From Enterococcaceae bacterium OF42-14pH9A (lineage in GTDB: Bacteria > Bacillota > Bacilli > Lactobacillales > Enterococcaceae), in NCBI GenBank assembly GCA_027692465.1, contig JAQEYU010000004.1, forward strand, positions 273,129 through 337,128: a stretch of DNA of 64,000 nucleotides, read 5' to 3'. The notes beneath the pieces were generated by a model, which did not search any database, was not told the DNA's origin, and saw nothing but the letters and a program-made list of their open reading frames with translations. Below are positions 35,413 to 45,449 of the stretch, in pieces. Numbering within the stretch: position 1 is the first letter of the stretch; every line of letters starts with the position of its first letter. Made by a program: the position numbers and the translations under genes.

Positions 35413-35629
35413 AGGCTTTACTCCTTGTTTATGTAATGATTTCTGATGACAACCTCTTAATTCTAGCACAATCATAGCATGAATTGCTTAAATTACTAGT
35501 AAGTTGTTTTATGCTAAAGAGAATATTTAAGAACGGGGCTTGTTGTGGCTTATGGCGATCTGTAGCTGTGATTTCTGCCCGTATCTAAAAAAACTGTCGC
35601 CTTGAACACGATGAGCAGCTGCCACTCCC

Positions 35630-35670
35630 AAAAGAAAACCGGAAGCAGCCGTGACAGGCCTGCTTCCGGT
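35630..35670 (-). terminator. Terminator of ldh
   Basis: On the minus strand ACCGGAAGCA pairs with TGCTTCCGGT and is followed by TTTCTTTT. It lies about 25 bases past the ldh stop. Confidence 0.75.
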
Positions 35671-35695
35671 GAAATGCTGATACTGACTGGCGGAA

Positions 35696-36694
35696 TTATT
35701 TGCCGGCTGCCGCATCTTCTTCAGCCAATTTTTCAAAGGCTTGATCCAAGATTTCTTTCAATTGTTTGGAAGAAGCATTCATCCGGTCTTGTTCGGAGTC
35801 GGAAAGTTCGATTTCGATGACTTGTTGGACACCTTGGGCATTGACGACTGCCGGAGCACCGATGTAGATATCTTTTTGGCCGTATTGGTCATCCAAGTAG
35901 ACTGACAGCGGGAAGATCGCCCCTTCGTCGTCCAGAATTGCGCGGGTGATCCGGGCCAGGGCAACTGCGATACCGTAGAAAGTCGCGCCTTTTTTGTCGA
36001 TGATGGTATAAGCTGCATCACGGACACCGAAGAAGAGGTTGACCATCGCTTCTTCATCCACGTCAGGATTGTTTTTCACCCATTCGTAAATTTGCAGGCC
36101 GCCGACATTGGCATGGGACCATACCGGGAATTCGGAGTCGCCGTGTTCGCCCAAGATATAAGCATGGACGTTACGAGCATCGACACCCACCATTTCAGCG
36201 ATTTTTTGACGGAAACGAGCGGAGTCCAAAGAAGTACCGGAACCGATGACCCGTTCTTTAGGGAAACCTGAGAATTTCCAAGTTGCGTAAGTCAGGATAT
36301 CCACCGGATTAGCAGCAACCAAAAAGATGCCGTTGAAACCGGAAGCGACGATCTGAGTCACGACGTCACGGTTGATCTTCAAGTTTTTGTGAACCAGATC
36401 CAAGCGGGTTTCACCGGGCTTTTGCGGAGCGCCGGCAGTAATGACGACCAGATCCGCATCGTGAGCATCTGCATAAGTGGCAGCATAGATTTTCTTAGGA
36501 GAAGTCCACGCCAAAGCATCTGTCAGATCCAGTGCGTCACCTTCTGTTTTCTTGACATTGATGTCCACGATCCCGACTTCTTGGGCGATGTTCTGGGTAA
36601 CCAGGGCAAATGCGTAGCTGGAGCCGACTGCGCCGTCTCCCACCAGGATGACTTTTTGATGGTCTTTCAAAGCTTTGATTTCTGTGTTCGTCAT
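35696..36694 (-). CDS. ldh: L-lactate dehydrogenase
   Basis: The ATG at 36694 (minus strand) lies behind AAGGACGGAAATAG and gives 332 residues; frames further upstream are not family-like. It has the NAD fold [56 protein letters not shown] and the active-site [18 protein letters not shown] with the catalytic His. It reduces pyruvate to L-lactate and regenerates NAD+ in homolactic fermentation. The order ldh, pth, mfd matches enterococci as I remember them. Confidence 0.96.
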   Translation of the reverse strand: MTNTEIKALKDHQKVILVGDGAVGSSYAFALVTQNIAQEVGIVDINVKKTEGDALDLTDALAWTSPKKIYAATYADAHDADLVVITAGAPQKPGETRLDLVHKNLKINRDVVTQIVASGFNGIFLVAANPVDILTYATWKFSGFPKERVIGSGTSLDSARFRQKIAEMVGVDARNVHAYILGEHGDSEFPVWSHANVGGLQIYEWVKNNPDVDEEAMVNLFFGVRDAAYTIIDKKGATFYGIAVALARITRAILDDEGAIFPLSVYLDDQYGQKDIYIGAPAVVNAQGVQQVIEIELSDSEQDRMNASSKQLKEILDQAFEKLAEEDAAAGK

Positions 36695-36752
36695 GACTAT
36701 TTCCGTCCTTTCGATATTGACTATGTCTTGTCTTTCACTAACCAATGCAATC

Positions 36753-36782
36753 GTATCATTTACCCTTTGGTTTGTCATGCAA
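36753..36782 (-). promoter_or_regulatory. Promoter of ldh
   Basis: On the minus strand TTGCAT, an 18-bp spacer and TGATAC precede the ldh start by about 60 bases. A moderate match. Confidence 0.45.
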
Positions 36783-37083
36783 TATGCCTTTGAGTGCAAC
36801 AGTTTTTTTGTCTGTATTAATTTTGTTAAGGGTTACATTAGCAAGGTGTAGCTGATTTGTGAAATTTTTATAAAGACACAGATTCCCAATTTTCAAAATG
36901 AAAGCGATACAGTTCGTAAAACTGTGTTTTGGTGACGGCAGCGGGCACTTTGCTGCCGGTGTCGGAGGCCGAAATGCTGAATGCACAGGGCAGTGCCGCG
37001 GAGCATCAGTCGCCTTGACAGCAGGGATTTTCTTAAAGAAACCCAAAACTGCCGGGCAGAGGAAGCCAGATTGCTGTTACCTG

Positions 37084-37135
37084 TGCTATAATCTAAAAAA
37101 AGCGCTGATCCGGACTGGAGAATTTATTCTCCAGC
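37084..37135 (+). promoter_or_regulatory. pth promoter and leader stem-loop
   Basis: TGCTATAAT is an extended -10 (37084-37092) with a poor -35. CTGGAGAA/TTCTCCAG (37116-37135) forms a short hairpin followed by CCTTTTGTG. It could act as a weak attenuator ahead of pth-mfd. Confidence 0.45.
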
Positions 37136-37203
37136 CTTTTGTGTTGCTTACGGTACCGTGGAAAAGGCAGCGGACACTTTGAATCAAAGGAAGTTTTGAC
37201 TAC

Positions 37204-37767
37204 ATGAAAATGATCGTAGGACTGGGCAATCCCGGTCGGAAATATGAAAATACCAAACACAATGTCGGTTTTATGACGGTGGATCGCCTGGCCGAGCGGC
37301 AGGGGGCGACCTTCAAAAGCAATCCTTTCCAAGCGGAGGTGGCGGATTTCTTTGTCAATGGGGAAAAGATCCTGCTGGTGAAGCCGCAAACCTTTATGAA
37401 CGAATCCGGTCGGGCAGTGGGACCGCTGATGACTTATTTCGGGATCGAAAAAGAGGAATTAGTGGTGGTTTACGATGACCTGGACCTGGCGTTGGGGAAA
37501 CTCAGGCTGCGGCAAAAGGGTTCTGCCGGCGGCCATAACGGGATGAAAAGCATCATTTCCCATCTGGGCCATCAGGAATTCGATCGTATCAAGATCGGAA
37601 TCGGCCGACCGCAACCGAAGATGACCGTGGTGAATCATGTGCTGAGCAGCTTCAATAAAGAAGAACTGCCGCTTTTGGAAGACAGCCTGCAGCGGGCGGT
37701 AGCTGCCTGCGAGTTCATCGTGGAGACCGGTGATTTCACCGGGGCTATGAATCGCTTCAACGGTTGA
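37204..37767 (+). CDS. pth: Peptidyl-tRNA hydrolase
   Basis: The 187-residue protein has MIVGLGNPGRKYENTKHNVG with the catalytic His, KPQTFMNESGRAV, VYDDLDLALGKLRLRQKGSAGGHNGMKSI and FDRIKIGIGRP. It frees tRNA from stalled peptidyl-tRNA. It is the first gene of the conserved pth-mfd block. Confidence 0.96.
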   Translation: MKMIVGLGNPGRKYENTKHNVGFMTVDRLAERQGATFKSNPFQAEVADFFVNGEKILLVKPQTFMNESGRAVGPLMTYFGIEKEELVVVYDDLDLALGKLRLRQKGSAGGHNGMKSIISHLGHQEFDRIKIGIGRPQPKMTVVNHVLSSFNKEELPLLEDSLQRAVAACEFIVETGDFTGAMNRFNG

Positions 37768-37896
37768 AGCCTAAACCTCAGAGCGTAGCCGCCAGCGAGA
37801 TGAAAGGCTGGCTTGACCGCATATTTTGCACAAGGTACACGGTCGACTGCAACAGCAAAGGATACTCAGGAATACAAGAAAAGAGCAGGTGGACCG

Positions 37897-40800
37897 ATGG
37901 ATTTGATCCAAGTATTGGGAAAAACCGACCTGGTGGCCAAATGGCAGCGCCAGATTAAAGAAGGACAAAAGCGGCAGCTGCTGACGGGCTTGGCAGGATC
38001 AGCCAAAACCCTGGCACTGGTTTCCGCATATGAAAATTTCAAACGGCCGATCCTGGCAGTGACGCCGAACCTCTATTATATGAACCAACTCGCTGATGAT
38101 CTGCGGAATGTCTGCGAGGATGTTTTTGTGTACCCGGTGGATGAAGTCTTGTCAGCGGAGATGGCCTTTGCCTCGCCGGAAGCCCGTATCGACCGCATCA
38201 ATACACTGAATGCCATCGCTGCCGGCCAGCCGGGGATCTATGTGGTCCCGCTGGCGGCCCTTAGAAAATACCTGCCGCAGCCGGCGACTTGGCGCAACGC
38301 CCAGTTTGAATGGCAGCTGGGCAGCGAGCTGGATCTGCGGGAACTGCCGCAACAGTTGGTCTTGATGGGTTATGAGCGCCAGCAGATGATTATGAAGCCG
38401 GGGGAATTCTCCATTCGGGGCAGCATCATCGATATTTATCCTCTGACCGCGGAATACCCGGTGCGGATCGAACTCTTTGATGTGGAAGTAGATTCGATGC
38501 GCTATTTCGACGTGGAAACCCAGCGTTCTTTGGGCAATGCCGAAACGGTCGTCATCACCCCCACTACCGAGCTGGTCTTTTCCGCCGAGGATCTGGCGAT
38601 TGGTGCGGCCAACCTGCAGGAGCTGTTGGACAAGCGGCTGGCCGTTACCCATGAAGCTGTAGATAAGAGCTTTTTGGAGGACTATTTCGGTCAGCTGATG
38701 ACTTCCTGGCAAGAAGGGATCCCCGGAGAAAATGCCCAGTTTTATCTGGATCTGTTGTACCCGGAAAAAACCGGTTTGGCCGATTATTTCCCGCAGGAGA
38801 CCCTCTTGATCGTGGACGATTATCCCCGCATCATGGAGACCGACCGGGAGATTCAAAGGGAAGAAGCCGAGTGGCACACCCAGAAAATCAGTGAGCTGCG
38901 GGTCTTTTCCGAGCAGACGTTTGGTCGCAACAGCCACGACTTTTTCCGGGATGAGGAGTTTATCACCACCTACTTTGCCCTGTTTCAAAAAGGTATGGGC
39001 AATCTGCGCTTTACTTCGGTCCTGAATTTCCAATACCGGCCGATGCAGCAGTTTTTCAGCCAGATGGGGCTCTTGAAGGCCGAAGTCGATCGTTGGGAAA
39101 AACAAGGCCAGACGGTGGTTTTCCTGGTTTCCGACAGCGAACGGGCCAAGAAACTGGAACAGAATTTCCGCGACCATGATATCTATGCGGTGACCGCGGC
39201 TGCCGACAAGCTGATCACGGGCCGCAGCCAGATCATCGAAGCCCAGCTGGCTAACGGCTTTGAAATGCCGCAAGATCATCTAGTGGTGGTGACAGAAAAG
39301 GAAATTTTCCAGCAGGTCAAACGCAAAAAAGCCCGCCGCCAGACCATCACCAATGCGGAACGGCTGAAGAGCTACAACGAGCTGAAGCCCGGCGATTATG
39401 TGGTCCATGCCAATCACGGGATCGGGAAATACGTGGGGATGCAGACGCTGGAAGTCGACGGGGTCCATCAGGATTACCTGACCATCCTCTATCAGAACGA
39501 CGACAAGCTCTTTATCCCGGTGACCCAGCTGAATCTGATCCAAAAATACGTCGCCGCCGAATCCAAGTCGCCGAAGATCAACAAGCTCGGCGGCAGCGAG
39601 TGGAGCAAGACCAAACGCAAAGTCACCGGCAGAATCGAAGACATCGCCGACGACTTGATCGCCCTTTATGCCAAGCGGGAGGCTGAAAAAGGCTACGCAT
39701 TCGGACCGGATGATGCGTATATGAAGGAATTCGAGGATGCTTTCCCTTACACGGAGACCGAAGATCAGCTGCGCAGTACCACCGAGATCAAAAAGGATAT
39801 GGAGCGACCGCGGCCGATGGATCGTCTGCTGGTGGGAGATGTCGGCTTCGGGAAAACCGAAGTTGCCTTGCGGGCGGCCTTCAAAGCCATCAAAGAAAAC
39901 AAACAAGTGGCCTTTTTGGTGCCCACCACTATTTTGGCCCAGCAGCATTATGAAACCATGATCGACCGTTTCGAAGGCTTTCCGGTGAATGTCGGGCAGC
40001 TCAGCCGCTTCCGCACGAAAGCCCAGCAAAATGAAACCATCGAAAAACTGCGGACCGGTCAGGTGGATATCGTCGTCGGAACCCACCGGCTGTTGTCCAA
40101 AGATGTGAAGTTTGCGGATCTGGGGCTGTTGGTAATCGACGAAGAACAACGCTTCGGCGTGAAACACAAGGAACGGCTGAAACAGCTGCGTTCGCAAGTG
40201 GATGTGCTGACCCTGACGGCAACGCCGATTCCCCGGACCCTGCACATGTCCATGCTGGGGGTGCGAGATCTGTCGGTGATCGAAACACCGCCGGAAAACC
40301 GTTACCCGATCCAGACTTATGTTATGGAAAAAAATCCCGGTGCCGTCCGGGAAGCCATCCAGCGGGAGTTGGCGCGGGGCGGGCAGGTCTTTTACCTGTA
40401 CAATCGAGTGGAGACCATCGAAAAGAAAGTCGACGAGCTGCAGATGCTGGTGCCGGATGCCCGGATTGCTTACGCTCATGGGCAGATGACCGAAATCCAG
40501 CTGGAGAACACTTTGTTTGATTTCATCGAAGGCATGTACGACATCTTGGTGACCACCACGATCATCGAAACCGGTGTCGATATTCCCAATGTCAACACGC
40601 TGTTTGTGGAAAACGCCGACTATATGGGACTATCTACCTTGTATCAGCTGCGGGGCCGGGTCGGGCGCAGCAACCGGGTGGCTTATGCCTACTTTATGTA
40701 CGAGCCGCAAAAAGTCTTGAACGAGGTCAGTGAAAAGCGGCTGCAGGCTATCAAGGACTTCACGGAGTTGGGGTCCGGCTTTAAGATCGCCATGCGGGAC

Positions 40801-41427
40801 CTTTCCATCCGGGGGGCCGGCAACCTGCTGGGTGCTCAGCAGCACGGCTTTATCGATGCCGTCGGATTTGACATGTACTCTCAGATGCTCAGTGAAGCAG
40901 TCGCCCGCAAGCAGGGGAAAAATAGCCAGAACGAAAAAACTTCCGTGGAAATCGATCTGGGCATCGATGCCTACCTGCCGGAGACGTATATCGAAGACGA
41001 GCGGCAGAAGATTGAGATTTACAAACGGATTCGGGAAATGGAAACCGAAGAAAATCTGGACGAGATCCAAGATGACCTGCTGGACCGTTTCGGCGAGTTT
41101 CCGGATGAAGTTTCTCATCTGTTGACAGTCGGCCAGATCAAGATGGACGGTGACCGGGCCTTGCTGGAGACCATCCGCAAGATCGGCGACAAGCTGCGTT
41201 TTGTGCTCAGCAAAGTCGGGACCAAGACCTACACAGTGGAGCAGTTGTTCGAAGCTCTCGGTGCCACCAGAATGAAGGCGGCGATGGCGATGGACAAAGA
41301 CAAAATGACCATCACCTTGACCATCGACAAGAAAATGACCGAAGGAATCTGGCTCCATGAAATCCAAGAGTTCGTCAAAGCGTTGCGAGCCGAAAAATAC
41401 AAAAGCAAGCCGGTAACAGCTGAATAA
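37897..41427 (+). CDS. mfd: Transcription-repair coupling factor Mfd
   Basis: I take ATG 37897 (behind GCAGGTGGACC); the frame is open further up but the upstream peptide is not Mfd-like. The 1176-residue protein has the UvrB-homology region, the RNA polymerase interaction domain (NELKPGDYVVHANHGIGKYVGM) and SF2 translocase motifs. These are LLVGDVGFGKTEVALRAAF near residue 644, VPTTILAQQHYET, VIDEEQRFGVKHKE, TATPIPRTLHMSMLG, TTTIIETGVDIPN and QLRGRVGRSNR. It removes stalled RNA polymerase and recruits UvrA. Confidence 0.97.
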   Translation: MDLIQVLGKTDLVAKWQRQIKEGQKRQLLTGLAGSAKTLALVSAYENFKRPILAVTPNLYYMNQLADDLRNVCEDVFVYPVDEVLSAEMAFASPEARIDRINTLNAIAAGQPGIYVVPLAALRKYLPQPATWRNAQFEWQLGSELDLRELPQQLVLMGYERQQMIMKPGEFSIRGSIIDIYPLTAEYPVRIELFDVEVDSMRYFDVETQRSLGNAETVVITPTTELVFSAEDLAIGAANLQELLDKRLAVTHEAVDKSFLEDYFGQLMTSWQEGIPGENAQFYLDLLYPEKTGLADYFPQETLLIVDDYPRIMETDREIQREEAEWHTQKISELRVFSEQTFGRNSHDFFRDEEFITTYFALFQKGMGNLRFTSVLNFQYRPMQQFFSQMGLLKAEVDRWEKQGQTVVFLVSDSERAKKLEQNFRDHDIYAVTAAADKLITGRSQIIEAQLANGFEMPQDHLVVVTEKEIFQQVKRKKARRQTITNAERLKSYNELKPGDYVVHANHGIGKYVGMQTLEVDGVHQDYLTILYQNDDKLFIPVTQLNLIQKYVAAESKSPKINKLGGSEWSKTKRKVTGRIEDIADDLIALYAKREAEKGYAFGPDDAYMKEFEDAFPYTETEDQLRSTTEIKKDMERPRPMDRLLVGDVGFGKTEVALRAAFKAIKENKQVAFLVPTTILAQQHYETMIDRFEGFPVNVGQLSRFRTKAQQNETIEKLRTGQVDIVVGTHRLLSKDVKFADLGLLVIDEEQRFGVKHKERLKQLRSQVDVLTLTATPIPRTLHMSMLGVRDLSVIETPPENRYPIQTYVMEKNPGAVREAIQRELARGGQVFYLYNRVETIEKKVDELQMLVPDARIAYAHGQMTEIQLENTLFDFIEGMYDILVTTTIIETGVDIPNVNTLFVENADYMGLSTLYQLRGRVGRSNRVAYAYFMYEPQKVLNEVSEKRLQAIKDFTELGSGFKIAMRDLSIRGAGNLLGAQQHGFIDAVGFDMYSQMLSEAVARKQGKNSQNEKTSVEIDLGIDAYLPETYIEDERQKIEIYKRIREMETEENLDEIQDDLLDRFGEFPDEVSHLLTVGQIKMDGDRALLETIRKIGDKLRFVLSKVGTKTYTVEQLFEALGATRMKAAMAMDKDKMTITLTIDKKMTEGIWLHEIQEFVKALRAEKYKSKPVTAE

Positions 41428-41483
41428 GCGGAAAATGTCGGCCGGACGATTTTTCGATTTTCCAATAAAAAGGCGGTGAAACG

Positions 41484-43073
41484 ATGGCGAAAAATCAGAT
41501 GCAGTCGATGATGCAGGGGGCCTTTGTCCTGACGGCGGCTTCTTTTGCGGCCAAGCTGCTGAGTGCAGTCTACCGGGTACCTTTTCAAAACCTGGTGGGA
41601 GATGAGGGCTTTTATGTTTACCAGCAGATCTATCCTATCTATGGCTTGGCGATGACCTTGGCGCTGTCGGGGCTGCCGCAGTTCATTTCAAAGTATGTCG
41701 CTGAACAAGTTACACCCAAGGACCAGCAGACAGCGATCCGCAAGCTGTATCCCATTGTACTGGGAGCCGGTGTGCTGTTGTTTCTGCTGACCTTTTTAGG
41801 GGCTGAACCGCTGGCGTACCTGATGGGGGACCGCCAGTTGTCGCCTTTGATCCGAGTGGTCTCCTTCACCTTTTTGTTTGTCCCGATCCTGTCTTTTTAT
41901 CGGGGGAGCTTTCAGGGCAACCTGCTGATGGTCCCGACGGCAGTCTCGCAAGTCGCCGAGCAGCTGGTGCGGGTGGCGGTGATTCTGGGGGGCGCCGTCG
42001 CCTTTCGCCAACTGGGCCTGACCATTTATCAGGCGGGGACCATCGCCATGTTCGGTGCTCTTTGCGGCGGTGCCGTGGCGATCATGATCCTGCTCTATTA
42101 TCAAAACAAGATCCACGGGCGGCGTTTGGATCTGCAGCGCACCCGGCTTTTCCAAAAGTGGGACAAACCGCTGATTCGGCGCTTTCTTTTGGAGGGCGGC
42201 CTGATCTCGATTTACAGCGGTTTTTTGATCCTCTTTCAGCTGGTAGATTCCTTTCTGGTCGCCAATGCACTGCAGGATGGCGGTGTTTTGCCCCAAGCAG
42301 CCCGCGTGACCAAAGGGGTCTATGATCGCGGTCAGCCGCTGGTGCAGCTGGGGCTGGTAGTGGCCGGCGCCCTCAGCTCGACTTTTCTGCCGGCATTGAC
42401 CAGATATCTGCTGGGAAAAGACCGGAGCCGCTTTTTGAGCACCACCAGGATCTATCTGCGGCTGACGGCCAGCATCTCGCTGGCAGCGGCGGTGGGACTG
42501 GCACTGTTGATGCCCTTTATCAACTTCGCCCTCTTCAAAGACGCCAATGGCAACCTGCCGCTGGTGATCTTCGTTTTCGCAGTCTTCTTGATGGGCATGA
42601 TCCAAGCCTATCAAAGCGTCGCCCAAAGCCAGAATCATTTTCGCATTCCCTTGAAGGCTGCTGCTTGGGGCCTGTTGGCAAAAGCTGTCGCCACCTGGCC
42701 TTTCACCCGCTTTTTAGGGACGGCCGGCGCCAGCTGGTCGACACTTCTGGGGCTGAGCTGTACGCTTTGGTATCTGATTGGCCGAGAGGATGCCGCAATC
42801 AATGCTTTTTGGCGGGAGGGCCGTTTTTTTCGGAAGCTGCTGCGTTCCATCGGTGCCATGATCCTGCTGATCCTGCTGTACTATCTGGTGCTGGTAATCA
42901 TTCTGGATCCCCGAACTCACCGTCTCAGCACGCTTTTGATGGCGGTCGGCGGGGTCGCAGTAGGGCTGACGGGCTTTATCCGTTCGGCCATTCGCAACCG
43001 GCTGTTTACTGTCCGAGAGTGGCTGTTGCTGCCTTTCGGTAAAAAAATACTCACATTCAAACTGAGAAAGTAG
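41484..43073 (+). CDS. MurJ/SpoVB-like lipid flippase (MOP superfamily)
   Basis: The 529-residue polytopic protein begins [31 protein letters not shown], a hallmark of YtgP/SpoVB-type flippases, and has about 14 helices. It probably moves lipid II or a related lipid-linked precursor across the membrane. Its place between mfd and rqcP is conserved in lactobacilli and enterococci, which argues for a housekeeping role rather than a link to the polysaccharide locus. ATG 41484 follows AAAGGCGGTGAAACG. Confidence 0.9.
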   Translation: MAKNQMQSMMQGAFVLTAASFAAKLLSAVYRVPFQNLVGDEGFYVYQQIYPIYGLAMTLALSGLPQFISKYVAEQVTPKDQQTAIRKLYPIVLGAGVLLFLLTFLGAEPLAYLMGDRQLSPLIRVVSFTFLFVPILSFYRGSFQGNLLMVPTAVSQVAEQLVRVAVILGGAVAFRQLGLTIYQAGTIAMFGALCGGAVAIMILLYYQNKIHGRRLDLQRTRLFQKWDKPLIRRFLLEGGLISIYSGFLILFQLVDSFLVANALQDGGVLPQAARVTKGVYDRGQPLVQLGLVVAGALSSTFLPALTRYLLGKDRSRFLSTTRIYLRLTASISLAAAVGLALLMPFINFALFKDANGNLPLVIFVFAVFLMGMIQAYQSVAQSQNHFRIPLKAAAWGLLAKAVATWPFTRFLGTAGASWSTLLGLSCTLWYLIGREDAAINAFWREGRFFRKLLRSIGAMILLILLYYLVLVIILDPRTHRLSTLLMAVGGVAVGLTGFIRSAIRNRLFTVREWLLLPFGKKILTFKLRK

Positions 43074-43080
43074 GGAAACC

Positions 43081-43344
43081 ATGCGTTTAGACAAATTTTT
43101 GAAAATCTCACGAATCATCAAGCGCCGTCAAGTTGCCAAGGAAGTGGCCGACAAAGGTCGCATCATGATCAACGGCAAACTGGCCAAATCTTCTTCCACT
43201 GTCAAGCTGGGGGATGTCTTGACCATTCAATTCGGCAACAAGACACTGGAAGTCAAAATCAGGGAATTGCATGAATCCACTAAAAAGGACGATGCTGCCC
43301 AAATGTATGAAATCATTTCTGAAAAACGCAATGACGAAGCTTAG
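43081..43344 (+). CDS. rqcP: S4-domain ribosome quality control factor RqcP
   Basis: The 87-residue protein is an S4 RNA-binding domain: [43 protein letters not shown]. This is YabO/RqcP, which works with RqcH in C-terminal alanine tailing on stalled 50S subunits. It starts 7 bases after the flippase stop. Confidence 0.92.
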   Translation: MRLDKFLKISRIIKRRQVAKEVADKGRIMINGKLAKSSSTVKLGDVLTIQFGNKTLEVKIRELHESTKKDDAAQMYEIISEKRNDEA

Positions 43345-43516
43345 GCAGTATCTGTAAGCATCAGGGACAGCGCTGTTTGGTACTTGACGCCGTAATCTGT
43401 CGTGATCGGTAGCGGCATTGACCCCTTGGACACTGCTGCGGCACGCTTTAGCCGGTGATTTCGGCAAAAAGTCTTCAAAAATCTGAACTCCGCTGCTGTT
43501 TCCAAATACACCCCGA
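43343..43516. repeat. MITE-like palindromic element, diverged copy B
   Basis: Aligned by eye with 22646-22801 in the same direction, it shares a TTTGGTNCTT block, CCGNAATC, GCTTTA, TGATTTCGGC and CAAAAATCTG in the same order and spacing. It also keeps a potential outer stem (GACAGCG with CGCTGCTGTTTCC). It starts at the rqcP stop and ends near a promoter for divIC. No gene is supported within. Confidence 0.4.
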
Positions 43517-43522
43517 TTTCCG

Positions 43523-43552
43523 TTAGACAACGCAATCTATAGTTGGTATAAT
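43523..43552 (+). promoter_or_regulatory. Promoter of divIC
   Basis: TTAGAC, an 18-bp spacer and a perfect TATAAT lie about 127 bases before the divIC start. Confidence 0.55.
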
Positions 43553-43678
43553 AAGGAAAAAGTGGGGCACCCGTACCTTTGCCGTGGAAAAACGCCGTTA
43601 CGACAGCGTTTGATCGGTTGTTATCTGGACCCCGCCCAGCAGTTAGCTACAGGAAAGCAAAAGAAGGAGAAAGACGTC

Positions 43679-44134
43679 ATGACGCAAAAGCACCAACCAA
43701 ACGTGACCCGCTTGGATAACGACTATGCCAAGGAGCAGACCGCACAATTGATCAAAGCGCATCGTCAGGCAGTCTTTCGCAGACGTCGGTTGGGATTGAT
43801 TACGATCGTCGCCGCAGTTATCTTTGCTTTCGTGGGTTTTCAACTGTATAACGATTACCAGCAGGTGAAAAAGCTGGAGGCGATCAAAGCCGAGACCGTG
43901 GCCGATCACGATATCGTGGCCGCCAACGTCAAACAGCTGGAAGCCGAAGTCGCCCGCTTGAACGACAAAGACTACGTGGCCAAGCTGGCCCGCAGCCGCT
44001 TCTTTTATTCCAAAGACGGTGAGACGGTTTATCCGCTGCCGGATCAAAATGCCGCCAAGGCGGACAAAGAAGAAGCAAAAGTTAAAAAAGCGTTGGATGA
44101 CACTCATTCGTCTACCACTGCCGAAAAGCAGTAG
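43679..44134 (+). CDS. divIC: Septum formation initiator DivIC
   Basis: ATG 43679 follows AGAAGGAGAAAGACG and gives 151 residues; the longer frame upstream is not family-like. The protein has a basic cytoplasmic N-terminus, one membrane segment (about 40-60, LGLITIVAAVIFAFVGFQLY) and an external coiled coil. DivIC-type KDYVAKLARSRFFYSKDGETVYPLP follows. It forms the divisome complex with FtsL and DivIB. Confidence 0.92.
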   Translation: MTQKHQPNVTRLDNDYAKEQTAQLIKAHRQAVFRRRRLGLITIVAAVIFAFVGFQLYNDYQQVKKLEAIKAETVADHDIVAANVKQLEAEVARLNDKDYVAKLARSRFFYSKDGETVYPLPDQNAAKADKEEAKVKKALDDTHSSTTAEKQ

Positions 44135-44266
44135 GAATATAGGATCAACCAGGATCCTGCAGTGATCGTTGCCTGCTTTGCACAGCCGTTCCCGTCATGC
44201 GGAAAAAGCGGCAGTGCCCAGGCCCGTAATCACCGCTGGTCCCAAAAATAGGAGGAACATTTGTTA

Positions 44267-44749
44267 ATGGCAATCGAAGTAGGAGCAAAACTTCAAGGAA
44301 AAGTGTCTGGTATTACCAATTTTGGTGCGTTTGTCGATTTGGGGGAAAGAAAGACCGGTCTGGTCCACATCAGTGAGGTTTCTGACGGCTATGTAAAAGA
44401 CATCAACGACGTATTGAAAGTCGGCGATGAAGTGACCGTCATCGTGACTTCCGTGGGCAATGACGGGAAGATCGGTTTGTCGATCCGTAAAGCACAGGAC
44501 AAACCGCAACAGGAAAAACGGGAATTCTCGAAAGCTCCCGCCGGCAAAGCACCGGCTCGCGGCGGACAGAAGAAACCTTTCAACCGCGGCGGCAGCCAAG
44601 GACAAGGTCGCGGCAGCTTTGGCAATGATAATAAGCAAGACTTCGATTCCTTGATGAGTTCATTTTTGAAGGACTCAGATGATCGCCTGTCCTCCTTGCG
44701 CCGCAACACAGAAGGCAAGCGCGGCGGCCGGGGCGGACGCCGGAACTGA
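44267..44749 (+). CDS. yabR: S1-domain RNA-binding protein YabR
   Basis: The 160-residue protein has one S1 domain (residues 1-72: VGAKLQGKVSGITNFGAFVDL, KTGLVHISEVSDGYVKDI, KIGLSIRKAQ). A Gly/Arg/Lys-rich disordered tail follows and ends RGGRGGRRN. ATG 44267 follows ATAGGAGGAACATTTG. The position between divIC and tilS is conserved. It is a general RNA-binding protein of the ribosome or stress type. Confidence 0.9.
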   Translation: MAIEVGAKLQGKVSGITNFGAFVDLGERKTGLVHISEVSDGYVKDINDVLKVGDEVTVIVTSVGNDGKIGLSIRKAQDKPQQEKREFSKAPAGKAPARGGQKKPFNRGGSQGQGRGSFGNDNKQDFDSLMSSFLKDSDDRLSSLRRNTEGKRGGRGGRRN

Positions 44750-44780
44750 TGACCGGCAACCGGCTGGCTGCGATTTGATG

Positions 44781-44819
44781 AAAGACCCTGAGACGTTCAC
44801 GCGTCCGGGGTCTTTTTTT
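44781..44819 (+). terminator. Terminator after yabR
   Basis: AAAGACCC and GGGTCTTT arms with an inner ACG/CGT pair are followed by a T-run. Confidence 0.8.
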
Positions 44820-44829
44820 CATGAATCTA

Positions 44830-45336
44830 GTGTTCTGTCTATACAGAAATCAAATCAATTCACTCGAAAACTTCAGAGCCAGCTGGCATGCCAATCATCG
44901 TAGTGCACGGTCGGCTCCAACCTCAGCAAGCTGAGATTGCAAGTTCAACATGGCGAATTCTGCCTTAGTTGAACTGTACCAGCTGACCGTAGGGAGGGTG
45001 GCTTCTCACATTTTCCTTGATGCGCACTACGATGCTGTCATGCGTTGTCTCTTCCGATACATCCAGAAAAGTTCCAGAAGGCTCGGAGACTGACCCCGGC
45101 GTACAGATTTTACCGTTTGACTGAACTACTGACAGTTCGGCGCTGATTTGAAAAATCAGTGGCGTTACTGTCAGTTTGAAGTCAATAGGCCCAAGACAAT
45201 GAGAAATTTCCGCTGCCTTTCAAGTGGAATTTCTCGTTGGCTTCGGCCGGCGGCTGTACGCCGGGGTCAGATCGGAGAGCCTTCTGGAACTTTTCGGCAA
45301 TCGGCTGATTGCTTTAATTCCAGTCCGGATGAAATA
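44830..45336 (+). repeat. ~510-bp structured repeat, copy 1
   Basis: This block is repeated at 52627-53145 with high identity, including long runs without a difference. It holds several stems. CATCGTAGTGC (44896) pairs with GCACTACGATG (45024). A 41-base arm at 45066-45106 pairs with 45254-45295. There is a GCTGATTT/AAATCAG-type hairpin near 45143-45165 and GAGAAATT/AATTTCTC near 45200-45234. No convincing gene lies on either strand; a minus-strand frame seen in copy 2 is broken here by indels. It fills most of the gap between yabR and tilS. Confidence 0.75.
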
Positions 45337-45449
45337 CTAAGGACTGATTGCCAGCCCCATCTGTCCATTCGCGGATGAGCACGGTATAATAGAAGCAACA
45401 AATAAAAACATTGACGGAAAAGCTTACCGGTAGGGTTTTGGAGGTCTTG

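Larger units (their letters stand above)
36695..37203. other. Divergent gap between ldh and pth
   Basis: No gene is supported in these ~510 bases. It holds an ldh promoter on the minus strand, a Rex-like half-palindrome TTGTGAAATTTTTATAAA (36857-36874), an extended -10 promoter for pth (37084-37092) and a small stem-loop before pth (37116-37135). Confidence 0.5.

Noticed and set aside
39280..40479. Minus-strand frame of 399 codons inside mfd
   Set aside because: Follows the codon structure of mfd on the opposite strand, with His/Phe/Gln-rich composition typical of shadows.
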